DNA of 64,000 bases from Cydia pomonella (taxonomy: Eukaryota > Arthropoda > Insecta > Lepidoptera > Tortricidae). Positions within the stretch are counted from its first letter, which is position 1. Each line of letters opens with the position of its first letter. Shown piece after piece: positions 26,148 to 38,500 of this stretch. The position numbers and the translations under genes were made by a program. The notes beneath the pieces were generated by a model. It ran no database searches. It was not told the origin of the DNA and was given only the letters and a program-made list of their open reading frames with translations. The DNA is taken from the NCBI RefSeq assembly GCF_033807575.1, contig NC_084704.1, forward strand, positions 36,247,968 through 36,311,967, read 5' to 3'.

Positions 26148-26276
26148 TGGCTAAAACCAAGTCCTTCTCGTGGGTGGTGCAGGACGGCGGCGTTGGCGTT
26201 TAACATGTGTCGTGAGCCGGCGTAGCCCGTTTATAGCGGGTACGCCCGCACTACGTTCTTTAGAGTAACGTGTGGC
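26148..26276 (-). pseudogene. decayed partial copy of the GCC88 GRIP exon
   Basis: About 130 bp in the same orientation as the real last exon and about 438 bp beyond it. Shared tracts include CTTCTCGTGGGTGGTG, ACGGCGGCG-TGGCGTT, CATGTG and CACTACGTTCTT / CACCACGTTCTT. It has indels and substitutions that break the frame, and the 10-bp repeat follows at the point where the real exon would continue. It is a duplicate of the terminal exon, not a coding exon. Confidence 0.8.
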
Positions 26277-26565
26277 GTGTACCGTGTAGCGTGTGACGTG
26301 TGGAGTATGGCGTGTAACGTGTGGCGTGTAGCGTGTGATGTGTGGCGTGTATCGTGTGGCGTATGGCGTGTAATGTGTAGCGTGTGACGTGTGGAGTATG
26401 GCGTGTAACGTGTGGCGTGTAGCGTGTGATGTGTGGCGTGTGGCGTATGGCGTGTAATGTGTAGCGTGTGACGAGTGGCGTGTGACGTGTGGGATGTAGC
26501 GCGTGGCGTGTGTCGTGTGGCGTGTGGCATGTAGCGTGTCGCGTGTAGCGTGTGGCGTAGTGAGA
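26270..26565. repeat. about 10-bp minisatellite (GCGTGTNNCG-like) between real and decayed GRIP exons
   Basis: About 290 bp of variants of ACGTGTGGCGTGT, AGCGTGTGAC and GGAGTATGGC in roughly 10-bp steps, with some higher-order repetition (for example GTGTGACGTGTGGAGTATGG twice). The low complexity leaves several minus-strand frames open (His/Thr/Arg repeats); these are not genes. Confidence 0.9.
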
Positions 26566-26578
26566 CAAGTGTCTACGC

Positions 26579-29500
26579 TCATAACGCGGCTATGACCATG
26601 TCTTTCTCGTGGGTGGTGAAGTGCAGCACGGCGGCGATGGCGTTGAGCATGTGGCGGCGGCCGGCGTCGTCGGCGCGCAGCAGGTAGGCGAGCACCACGT
26701 TCTTCAGGTACTCCAGGTTGGCGCCCTCGCGGGACTGGCTGCGCCGCAGTCTGCAATCCATACTATATGCTATTATTCTGTCAGGTGAACCCATCTCAAA
26801 ATCGGCAGAAAACGGCTATCCCATAAAAAAAAACTTCTAAATCTTACCGGACTAGCGTCTAGCTTCACGTTTATTGCGATAAGTTATAAAACTAAACCAC
26901 AAATGAATAATATCCATAGTATAATCGCAAATACCGAGGTTATTGCCAACAAATCGTTGTTTGTAGGATTATTAAGGCCCAATTGACGGACTATTTGGCG
27001 CCCCTCCACAGTGAACTATGAAACTTCTCATATAATTCAATTTAGTGAATATTTTAATGGTGACGGTTTGGTGACTTTGGTGCAACTGATTCTATGAGAA
27101 GAATATTTTACTTAAATAATAATAAATAAATATTTATAGAACATTATTACACAAATTGACTAAGTCCCACAGTAAGCTCAATATGGCTTGTGGATAGAGT
27201 ACTTAGACAACTATATAGATTAGATTAGATTAGATGATTTATTTCATGAAAGACAATTACATAATAAATTTGCATTGATGTCAAAAATATAAGAATTTCT
27301 ATCATGATATATTTATATATATATATATATAATATAAATATTTAAAAATACTTAAATACATAGAAAACACCCATGACCCTGGAACAAATATCCATGCTCA
27401 TCACACGAACAAATGCCCTTACCAGGATTTGAACCCGGGACCATCAGCTTCGTAGGCAGGGTCACTACCCACTAGGCCAGACCGGTCGTCAAGTTTCTTT
27501 ACCTGTCTATTTCTTCCTTGAGTGTTCTGATGACTTCTTTAAACCGCTCCTTCTCTATCGTAGCGTCACGCTGGTGATCTCTGTAATACTTAGTTTCATT
27601 AATTATGGAAAATTTTTAGTTTAACTTAAATATGAATAAATTCATAGTTTTGTATGTCACAGACCCTTGAACACCACAGTCGGAAATAACCATCAACGAG
27701 AACGGTAGTTTAAATAATTAAATAAACATATTGGGGCAATCTAACACATATCGACCTAGCCCCAAACTCAGCAATGCTTGTACCACGGGTACTAGGCAAC
27801 AATATACAGACATGTAAATAAATACATACTATATATAGATAACATCCATAAATCAGAAAGTAATGTTCGTGATAAACACACAAATAAATACCATAACTCC
27901 TGTTTATCAGTTACCTGTACTGTCCCTCCAGGATGTGTTTGCTAGGAGGCCGTGTATCAGTTACCTGTACTGTCCCTCCAGGATGTGTTTGCTAGGAGGC
28001 CGTGTATCAGTTACCTGTACTGTCCCTCCAGGATGTGTTTGCTAGGAGGCCGTGTATCAGTTACCCGTACTGTCCCTCCAGGATGTGTTTGCTAGGAGGC
28101 CGTGTATCAGTTACCCGTACTGTCCCTCCAGGATGTGTTTGCTAGGAGGCCGTGTATCAGTTACCCGTACTGTCCCTCCAGGATGTGTTTGCTAGGAGGC
28201 CGTGTATCAGTTACCCGTACTGTCCCTCCAGGATGTGTTTGCTAGGAGGCCGTGTATCAGTTACCCGTACTGTCCCTCCAGGATGTGTTTGCTAGGAGGC
28301 CGTGTATCAGTTACCCGTACTGTCCCTCCAGTATGTGTTTGCTAGGAGGCCGTGTATCAGTTACCCGTACTGTCCCTCCAGGATGTGTTTGCTAGGAGGC
28401 CGTGTATCAGTTACCCGTACTGTCCCTCCAGGATGTGTTTGCTAGGAGGCCGTGTATCAGTTACCTGTACTGTCCCTCCAGGATGTGTTTGCTAGGAGGC
28501 CGTGTATCAGTTACCCGTACTGTCTCTCCAGGATTTGTTTGCTAGGAGGCCGTGTATCAGTTACCCGTACTGTCTCTCCAGGATGTGTTTGCTAGGAGGC
28601 CGTGTATCAGTTACCCGTACTGTCCCTCCAGGATGTGTTTGCTAGGAGGCCGTGTATCAGTTACCCGTACTGTCCCTCCAGGATGTGTTTGCTAGGAGGC
28701 CGTGTATCAGTTACCCGTACTGTCCCTCCAGGATGTGTTTGCTAGGAGGCCGTGTATCAGTTACCCGTACTGTCCCTCCAGGATGTGTTTGCTAGGAGGC
28801 CGTGTATCAGTTACGCGTACTGTCCCTCCAGGATGTGTTTGCTAGGAGGCCGTGTATCAGTTATAGGTAGACCGCTTAAATGAGTCTTCGCCCGCGCGGT
28901 ACAGGGGCGCGGGGGTAAGACGACAAAGGGGATCGAGAGAGATGCGGGCGGCAGGCGCATTTTTGCCGTAGCTCAGTTTGCTAGCCACGCGCAAGCCACG
29001 CGGTTAGCAGTCACTCGTGTTAATAAGTTCCGGGCGCTTGGTGAAATATACACATGAGATTACATTCTCAAGATGCCTCGACTTATCTTTGGACAGAAAC
29101 TTAATAGTCAAACCAAGCAAATGGCTTTTAATGTGTACACATATTTTAGAAAGAAGAAATTGGACCCGAATTTTATTGAGTATCAACAATTGATTATAAA
29201 TCTGCAGGACGATTCTGATGATGACGATAACTCCGAAAGTGAAGAATCAAGTTCAAGTGATATTGATATGGACATAAGTGATTGATTTATAATTTATAAA
29301 TCACTTTCGAGTCGTCATCATCAGTATCGTACTTACATATTATTATAAATTATTATATTCATAATTTGCATTGAATAAAAGTACAAAAGTTAATTAAGTT
29401 TGTTGTTTTATAAATTTTCAATAAAATTAACGTCATATTCTTTCCCATTAAAAAAACACCAACTATTAACCGCTATAACGTCACATATCTCAAAACCTGT

Positions 29501-32500
29501 CCAGTGCGCATTTCACCTCTTGTGTATCACACTAGGCGCGCCTGCCGCCCGCTCCTCTCTCGATCCCCTTTGTCGCCTTACCCCCGCGCCTCTGTACCGC
29601 GCGGGCGAAGACTCATTTAAACGGTCTACCTATACCCGTACTGTCCCTCCAGGATGTGTTTGCTAGGAGGCCGTGTATCAGTTACCCGTACTGTCCCTCC
29701 AGGATGTGTTTGCTAGGAGGCCGTGTATCAGTTACGCGTACTGTCCCTCCAGGATGTGTTTGCTAGGAGGCCGTGTATCAGTTACCCGTACTGTCCCTCC
29801 AGGATGTGTTTGCTAGGAGGCCGTGTATCAGTTACCTGTACTGTCCCTCCAGGATGTGTTTGCTAGGAGGCCGTGTATCAGTTACCCGTACTGTCCCTCC
29901 AGGATGTGTTTGCTAGGAGGCCGTGTATCAGTTACGCGTACTGTCCCTCCAGGATGTGTTTGCTAGGAGGCCGTGTATCAGTTACCCGTACTGTCCCTCC
30001 AGGATGTGTTTGCTAGGAGGCCGTGTATCAGTTACCTGTACTGTCCCTCGAGGATGTGTTTGTCCTTGCGCAGCTGCGAGATGTCGAGGTCCTTCCTCGC
30101 CAGCTCGTGCGCGTAGTGCAGCATGTGCGGCGGCGCCGACGCGTCCTACCGACATTATGTATTACTTTGTCTACTCAACACTTTAATGGTTCAATTAAGA
30201 CGGAAGAATAGCTTGTTGAATCTAACGAAATAACGGTATTTCTATGAAATCCCATTTCGGATGAATACGGTTTCCACTAACTAAATCTTAACAAATCACT
30301 TTGATTTTGATGTCGATCGCTTCAGCATCTAGATATCGCTTTTTTGAGAAAAAATATTTTTTTTTGTTTTATAAATTTTGAAAAAAAACCTAGTTTTTCA
30401 TTGTGTTAATAACATACTAAAAAAATGGAGAATGGGAAATGTTTAGACGTGGAAAAACGGTTTTTGTATGTATATACCTTCCCTCTTCAGACGTCGTCGT
30501 ACACCAACCTGTAATCGCGTACTTTTCTCTATGGGCTCCCGACTCTATAATGACTTCTATCTATTTAATCTATAATCTAATATCTATCTAATCTACTGAG
30601 ATACTTACCTAATTTTATTTAATTAATTTGGTTTATAGTGGAAAAAAGTATCATTTTAATACAGTACAGTACTAGACTGAAAAGCTCTGTATTATATCAC
30701 GATTATCGAGTACCGTGCTTAGGCCACGAAGCTTGTTGAGTGGCCTAAGTATGGTACGAGATTCAAAAATTTAATTATATCGCTATTGTATACACTTCTT
30801 TTTCTACGTGTCACTGTAAAACCTAAATTAATTAAAATTTGTATCTCAGTAGACAAAAATGTATATAGTACTAAAGACATAAACGCGCGACTATTTAGTC
30901 CCACCCGTTTAGTCTTTTCTATGGGAGCGCGGTATCCTGGCGGGATCGCCATGTAAGGTGAGGGTTCGGATTCGAGTATTCGGCTTAAATGATGCTTTAT
31001 TTTAAATAAATAAATAAAAATTATAGGATATTATTACACAAATTGACTAAGTCCCACAGTAAGCTCAATAAGGCTTGTGTTGAGGGTACTTAGACAACGA
31101 TATATATAATATATTAACATCTATAAATACTTAAATACATAGAAAACACCCATGACTCAGGAACAAATATCCATTGCTCATCACACAAATACATGCCCTT
31201 ACCAGGATTTGAACCCGGGACCATAAGGTTCGTAGGCAGGGTCACTACCCACTAAATAAAAAAATAATAAAAAAACCGGTCGTCAAATCGTCGTTATTAC
31301 TGCACTAAATACACGAGTAAATGGTCCATATATAACTATATCTAGCATAGCATATAGTCAATTTCTTTATAGTCGATTACAGCGTATCTAAATGAATCTT
31401 ATAGTTGAGTTGGGAGCCCATACATGAAAAGTACGCAATTATAGTTACATACGAAATTAGTATACGAAATCCGAATTCAACCATTAAAGCGGGAAAGCAC
31501 TTACCGTGAGCAAACCATGGCCTTCCTTATAGTTGTCTAGGCTGACCTTCCTGGACCTGTCGTTTCTAGCCCGCATGTGCTGGTCGGTCTCCTCCAGCAG
31601 CGCGGCGTAGCGCTCCCGCTGCGTCGCCACCTGCTTCTCCAGGCTCTGCAGCCGCGTCTTCAGCTCTGACACTACCTCTTTGTAGTACTCTTCTTGAGAC
31701 TTTAATTTCTAAAAAAGGTTTATACGCATTTATTTTGTGTTGAAAAAAACGTCCGCAAACGATACCACAATGCTTAGAAATAAAAGTTCACTATTTCAGG
31801 GTAAGACTCGAACCCGGTAGTCCAGGAAGCCAGCCTGCCGCTTACCAACAAAGTTGCCGAGACCCGTTGACAGCAAATATCTTCACCATATTCTTGATGC
31901 ATGCCTTGGGGGCAGGGACTGAAAAGGTACCCTTAAAAACGGTTTTGACCGGTTCTTTTTAAAGGGTACCCGACCGTTAAACTAGCATTTCGGTACCGAT
32001 ATCAACGCTTTGGGTATCCAAATAAGCTTCCGTCCAAACGGTACCGTTAAATAAAAGTACCTTTAAAACCATTTTGTAACGGTACCCGACCGTTGAAATA
32101 GCATTACGGAAGCGGTATCAATACTTTAGGTATCCAAACAAGCTTCCGTCCAAACGGTACCCTTAAGTAAAAGTATTTTGCCACGCGATCGGATACCCCA
32201 ATACAAACCGGTCACTCAATTTGAATGATCGCCCGCCATCTTGGATTTGGGCATTTAAGCTCAGATTAAGATGAAAATCGATATCTGAGGATCCCAGAGG
32301 ACCTTTATTATGATTCTGAGGTCAAATTTTTAGAAAACGCACGCCATTTTCAATTTCGGCATTTAAGGTCAGATTAAGATGAAAAACGATATCTAAGGAT
32401 CCGAGTGGACCTTTATTGTGATTTTGAAATCAAATTTGTAGAAGACGCACGCCATTTTGAATTTCGGCATTTAAGCTCAGATTGAGATGAAAATCAATAT

Positions 32501-35500
32501 CTGAGGATCCCAGAGGACCTTTATTATGAATATAACATAACTTACTTTTACTTTTCACTTTATCTAAATCCACGAATTCCATGATGAATGTCTTGCACTC
32601 GCGTTTCGACTCTGGCCTTGTCGGTGTCAGTCTTACTCATGGGGCGACACTTAGAAATGTAGTTAACATTAGTAAAGATGGAGGCGATTTCTATTAATTG
32701 AATCGAGACATCTCTAACTTTTGCTTAAAGTCGACTTCCGATTATGCAAACTACGCCACGAGATGTCACTATAAAAATGGATACAATTTAAATATGACCA
32801 CCACCATCTTAGATTCCAAAATGGTCATCATTTCGAAATTTGGACTCCCTAAAACCTATAAAACGATATCCATGACGATTATGACATAGTGCACCGCCAC
32901 CATCTAGGATTCCAAAATGGTCATCAGTTTCGAAATCTGCACTCCCTAAAACCTATAAAACGATATCCATGACGACTTTTATGACACAATGCACGGCCGC
33001 CATCTTGGATTACTAAATGGTCATCATTTTCAAAATCTGCACTCCTTAAAACCTATAAAACGATATCCATCACGACTTTTATGACAGAGTGCACGGCCGC
33101 CATCTTGGATTCCAAAATGGTCATCATTTTCGAAATCTGCACTCCCTAATGCCTATAAAACGATATCCATGACGACTTTTATGACATAGTGCACGGCCGC
33201 CATCTTGGATTCCAAAATGGTCATCATTTTCGAAATCTGCACTCCCTAAAACCTATAAAACGATATCCATGACGTTTTATATGACATAGTGCACGGCCGC
33301 CATCTTGGAGTCCAAAATGGTCATCAATTTCGAAATCTGCACTCCCTAAAACCTATAAAACGATATCCATGACGTTTTATATGACATAGTGCACGGCCGC
33401 CATCTTGGAGTCCAAAATGGTCATCAATTTCGAAATCTGCACTCCCTAAAACCTATAAAACGATATCCATGACGTTTTATATGACATAGTGCACGGCCGC
33501 CATCTTGGAGTCCAAAATGGTCATCAATTTCGAAATCTGCACTCCCTAAAACCTATAAAACGATATCCATGACGTTTTATATGACATAGTGCACGGCCGC
33601 CATCTTGGAGTCCAAAATGGTCATCAATTTCGAAATCTGCACTCCCTAAAACCTATAAAACGATATCCATGACGTTTTATATGACATAGTGCACGGCCGC
33701 CATCTTGGAGTCCAAAATGGTCATCAATTTCGAAATCTGCACTCCCTAAAACCTATAAAACGATATCCATGACGTTTTATATGACATAGTGCACGGCCGC
33801 CATCTTGGAGTCCAAAATGGTCATCAATTTCGAAATCTGCACTCCCTAAAACCTATAAAACGATATCCATGACGTTTTATATGACATAGTGCACGGCCGC
33901 CATCTTGGAGTCCAAAATGGTCATCAATTTCGAAATCTGCACTCCCTAAAACCTACAAAACGATATCCATGACGACTTTTTTGACAGAGTGCACGGCCAC
34001 CATCTTGGATTCCAAAGTAGAAGTCTACTTGAAACGGTACCGTACGGTACCCTTTCAACTGTAGCGGTACCGTTTGAAAAATGTACCTATTATATTTTAT
34101 TTATTCGGGTACCGTTACAGTTGTATAGCTTTTCAATTGATACCCTTAGTTTAGGTATCGGTCTTGTGCGATTTTATTCGGGTACCGTTAGCTTTGGATA
34201 CCTATTCAATTGATACCCTTATCTTAGGTATCGGTCTTTTGCGATTTTATGCGGGTACCCTTAGCTTTGGATACCTATTCAATTGATACCTTTATTTTAG
34301 GTTACCGGTCTTTTGCGGTTTTTCAGTCCCTGCCTGGGGGGCGCCTAACAAACTGCCGTAAGAGTGTTAGTGTTGTAAGTTGTAACACTCTACGTGTACT
34401 AAGTGTACTTCTTGACCCCTTGAGATCGAGACCTGTTCCAAGTGTCTCAATTAAGCAGACAAAACTAAATTTTCATCGTCATTTTAAACATGGTATCGCT
34501 TCTGTGGGACTCAAGGGGTAAAATGTATTGTAATAGTACATTGTGATACAAGTATGCTAGGTTGTGATGTATGTTGGCCCCGACGCCCACCGCCTTCGGT
34601 CGTGTTTTAAATTTATCCCCACTCGTTGCGATTTTCTTGAATTTCTTTGAATAGTACATAGCACAATCGGATTAAGACCAACCTCGAAATCTCTAGAACA
34701 GTCATGAAATTTGGTATGTATTATTAAGAGAATGTCCCCTGGAAGTGTATACGCGCTTAATCTGGGTTCAACAAGTTTTTTTTATAGCAATATGTATTTT
34801 TTCCGCAAAAGATGCCTAGGAATATTTTGTGTAGAATTTAATAAGCTTGAATTACACGATATTTTCGTGAACAACGTAGATTTTGAATAAAACGCGAATT
34901 TCTCCTGGAAGGTACACATTTTCCAAGATGGCTGCGATTCCTCGAGGTCCCCAAATGTCAAATGGTGTGGGCATGAAAAAGGGGCCTTTAATTTATATAC
35001 ATACCAAATTTCATGACTGTTCTAGAGATTTCGAGGTTGGTTTTAATCCGATTGTGCTAACAGTGCTTTAGTTTATAACTGTTATGCTGCATAACTTTAA
35101 AATAAATTAAATTTTCTATTTTTCACACTTGTATCGTAATGTGCTATTATGACATCTATTTTTTTTATACCACGACGGTGGCAAACAAGCATACGGCCCG
35201 CCTGATGGTAAGCAGTCACCGTAGCCTATGGACGCCTGCAACACCAGAGGCATTACATGCGCGTTGCCGACCCTAATAATAAAAATAAATTTCAGTTTAC
35301 AACAAATATAGGAGTGTTTTTACTTCAAAACTAACACAAATAACTTAATTTGTTACAGTCATACAAACCTCCTCATTGGCTTTAATAACCTCCGCCTTAT
35401 CCTGCCGCTCGTCCTCCAGCATCATGCCGTAAGTCTCCAGTTTCTCCTTCAACAACGCCCTCTCGCTCTTCAAACTCTCCATCTCACTCTTAACATCAAC

Positions 35501-38500
35501 CTCCTCCTTCTTAACATTATCCGCTTTATACTTCTCAAATTCCATTTTTAAATTGTCATATTCCTCTATGCATTTAGCGTGAACGTTTTCGTAGGCGTCC
35601 ATTTTGAAAATGCTAGTCAAGTCGATGGGGTTCCCGAGTTTTTCGTTTTCGGATATGAGTTCTTTTTTTAAGATGTGTATTTTGTCTATTAACGTTTGTA
35701 AATATTCGCTGTCTGCTAGTTTTTCGTTGTCTGTCTCGCTCTTTTGTTGGGGTTCCTCTGTAACAAAAATAAGAGCGAATTTAGGGTACCACATTTTCAA
35801 AATATTAGCCTTGTGATAGTAATTCATATGAAATGAAAAAATGAATCAGTGATCGAAATATTTTTTTGTGAATGAAGGAATGTATGGGAGAATGAACTTA
35901 CTCTGCACGTTAATATTATCCTGGAGTGACTGGATACGTTGTTATTAGTCCCTCTTTCTTCTGGCATCGTATTCTGAGAGTTCTACCACCTTTCATTCAT
36001 TCAATCGTTCGTTCATTCATTCTTATAAATATGCACTTTTAATCGTCAATTAATGAATGAATAATCAATAAATATTAGGGACAACTGAGCGGAATAATTA
36101 ATGGATGAATGATTGAATAGCAAAAGAATGACAGTGAATACATGAGCGAAGAATGAATAACTAATAGAATTCAGTCTGCGCATTAATATGCGTCAGTCTC
36201 CCTTTAACATGAGTTTTTAGCTCGAAATAAATGATTTTCATTTCATTTCATTCATTTAACTGAGAGTTCTGCGACCCTACATTTGTTCAGTCATTCAATC
36301 ATTCAATCTTAATCGTCCATTCATTCACGATTCTAGAATACATAATTGACTGACTGAATGAATGACTACCTACGAGAAATAATGAAGGGGTGTATGAATG
36401 AACCAGCGTATCAATAAGCTAATTAATGAATTAAATAATAAGTGAATGACTGAATAAGTGCATCGCACTCGCTCGCACTTACTGTGCACGTGGATGTCCG
36501 CCAGCCTGCCGTTCATGGCATCCTGGAGCGACTGTATGAGCCGCCGGTCCGCCCTCCTCCTGGCGTCGTACTCCCCGACGGTGGCGGACAGCTCGGCGAG
36601 CCTGCCCTCCAGAGAATGAACAAATGGTCGCACTTACTGTGCACGTGGATGTCCGCCAGCCTGCCGTTCATGGCATCCTGGAGCGACTGTATGAGCCGCC
36701 GGTCCGCCCTCCTCCTGGCGTCGTACTCCCCGACGGTGGCGGACAGCTCGGCGAGCCTGCCCTCCAGAGAATGAACAAATGGTCGCACTTACTGTGCACG
36801 TGGATGTCCGCCAGCCTGCCGTTCATGGCATCCTGGAGCGACTGTATGAGCCGCCGGTCCGCCCTCCTCCTGGCGTCGTACTCCCCGACGGTGGCGGACA
36901 GCTCGGCGAGCCTGCCCTCCAGAGAATGAACAAATGGTCGCACTTACTGTGCACGTGGATGTCCGCCAGCCTGCCGTTCATGGCATCCTGGAGCGACTGT
37001 ATGAGCCGCCGGTCCGCCCTCCTCCTGGCGTCGTACTCCCCGACGGTGGCGGACAGCTCGGCGAGCCTGCCCTCCAGAGAATGAACAAATGGTCGCACTT
37101 ACTGTGCACGTGGATGTCCGCCAGCCTGCCGTTCATGGCATCCTGGAGCGACTGTATGAGCCGCCGGTCCGCCCTCCTCCTGGCGTCGTACTCCCCGACG
37201 GTGGCGGACAGCTCGGCGAGCCTGCCCTCCAGAGAATGAACAAATGGTCGCACTTACTGTGCACGTGGATGTCCGCCAGCCTGCCGTTCATGGCATCCTG
37301 GAGCGACTGTATGAGCCGCCGGTCCGCCCTCCTCCTGGCGTCGTACTCCCCGACGGTGGCGGACAGCTCGGCGAGCCTGCCCTCCAGAGAATGAACAAAT
37401 GGTCGCACTTACTGTGCACGTGGATGTCCGCCAGCCTGCCGTTCATGGCATCCTGGAGCGACTGTATGAGCCGCCGGTCCGCCCTCCTCCTGGCGTCGTA
37501 CTCCCCGACGGTGGCGGACAGCTCGGCGAGCCTGCCCTCCAGAGAATGAACAAATGGTCGCACTTACTGTGCACGTGGATGTCCGCCAGCCTGCCGTTCA
37601 TGGCATCCTGGAGCGACTGTATGAGCCGCCGGTCCGCCCTCCTCCTGGCGTCGTACTCCCCGACGGTGGCGGACAGCTCGGCGAGCCTGCCCTCCAGAGA
37701 ATGAACAAATGGTCGCACTTACTGTGCACGTGGATGTCCGCCAGCCTGCCGTTCATGGCATCCTGGAGCGACTGTATGAGCCGCCGGTCCGCCCTCCTCC
37801 TGGCGTCGTACTCCCCGACGGTGGCGGACAGCTCGGCGAGCCTGCCCTCCAGAGAATGAACAAATGGTCGCACTTACTGTGCACGTGGATGTCCGCCAGC
37901 CTGCCGTTCATGGCATCCTGGAGCGACTGTATGAGCCGCCGGTCCGCCCTCCTCCTGGCGTCGTACTCCCCGACGGTGGCGGACAGCTCGGCGAGCCTGC
38001 CCTCCAGAGAATGAACAAATGGTCGCACTTACTGTGCACGTGGATGTCCGCCAGCCTGCCGTTCATGGCATCCTGGAGCGACTGTATGAGCCGCCGGTCC
38101 GCCCTCCTCCTGGCGTCGTACTCCCCGACGGTGGCGGACAGCTCGGCGAGCCTGCCCTCCAGAGAATGAACAAATGGTCGCACTTACTGTGCACGTGGAT
38201 GTCCGCCAGCCTGCCGTTCATGGCATCCTGGAGCGACTGTATGAGCCGCCGGTCCGCCCTCCTCCTGGCGTCGTACTCCCCGACGGTGGCGGACAGCTCG
38301 GCGAGCCTGCCCTCCAGAGAATGAACAAATGGTCGCACTTACTGTGCACGTGGATGTCCGCCAGCCTGCCGTTCATGGCATCCTGGAGCGACTGTATGAG
38401 CCGCCGGTCCGCCCTCCTCCTGGCGTCGTACTCCCCGACGGTGGCGGACAGCTCGGCGAGCCTGCCCTCCAGAGAATGAACAAATGGTCGCACTTACTGT

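Larger units (their letters stand above)
31913..34332. mobile_element. 2.4-kb non-autonomous hAT-type element in GCC88 intron 8
   Basis: Ends are CAGGGACTGAAAA and TTTTTCAGTCCCTG, typical of hAT ends. The flanking 8-mers are CTTGGGGG (31905-31912) and CCTGGGGG (34333-34340), a target duplication with one mismatch. Subterminal regions are rich in GGTACC-containing motifs (ACGGTACC, GGGTACCC), several in inverted arrangement. No transposase ORF is present; the centre is taken up by two tandem arrays. Confidence 0.8.

Noticed and set aside
26151..26756. 201-codon minus-strand frame and two shorter His/Thr/Arg-rich frames
   Set aside because: Wrong frame of the GRIP exon continued through the 10-bp minisatellite; low-complexity composition.
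27911..30035. CRISPR-like look of the regularly spaced 50-bp array
   Set aside because: No unique spacers; the whole unit is repeated, in a eukaryotic intron.
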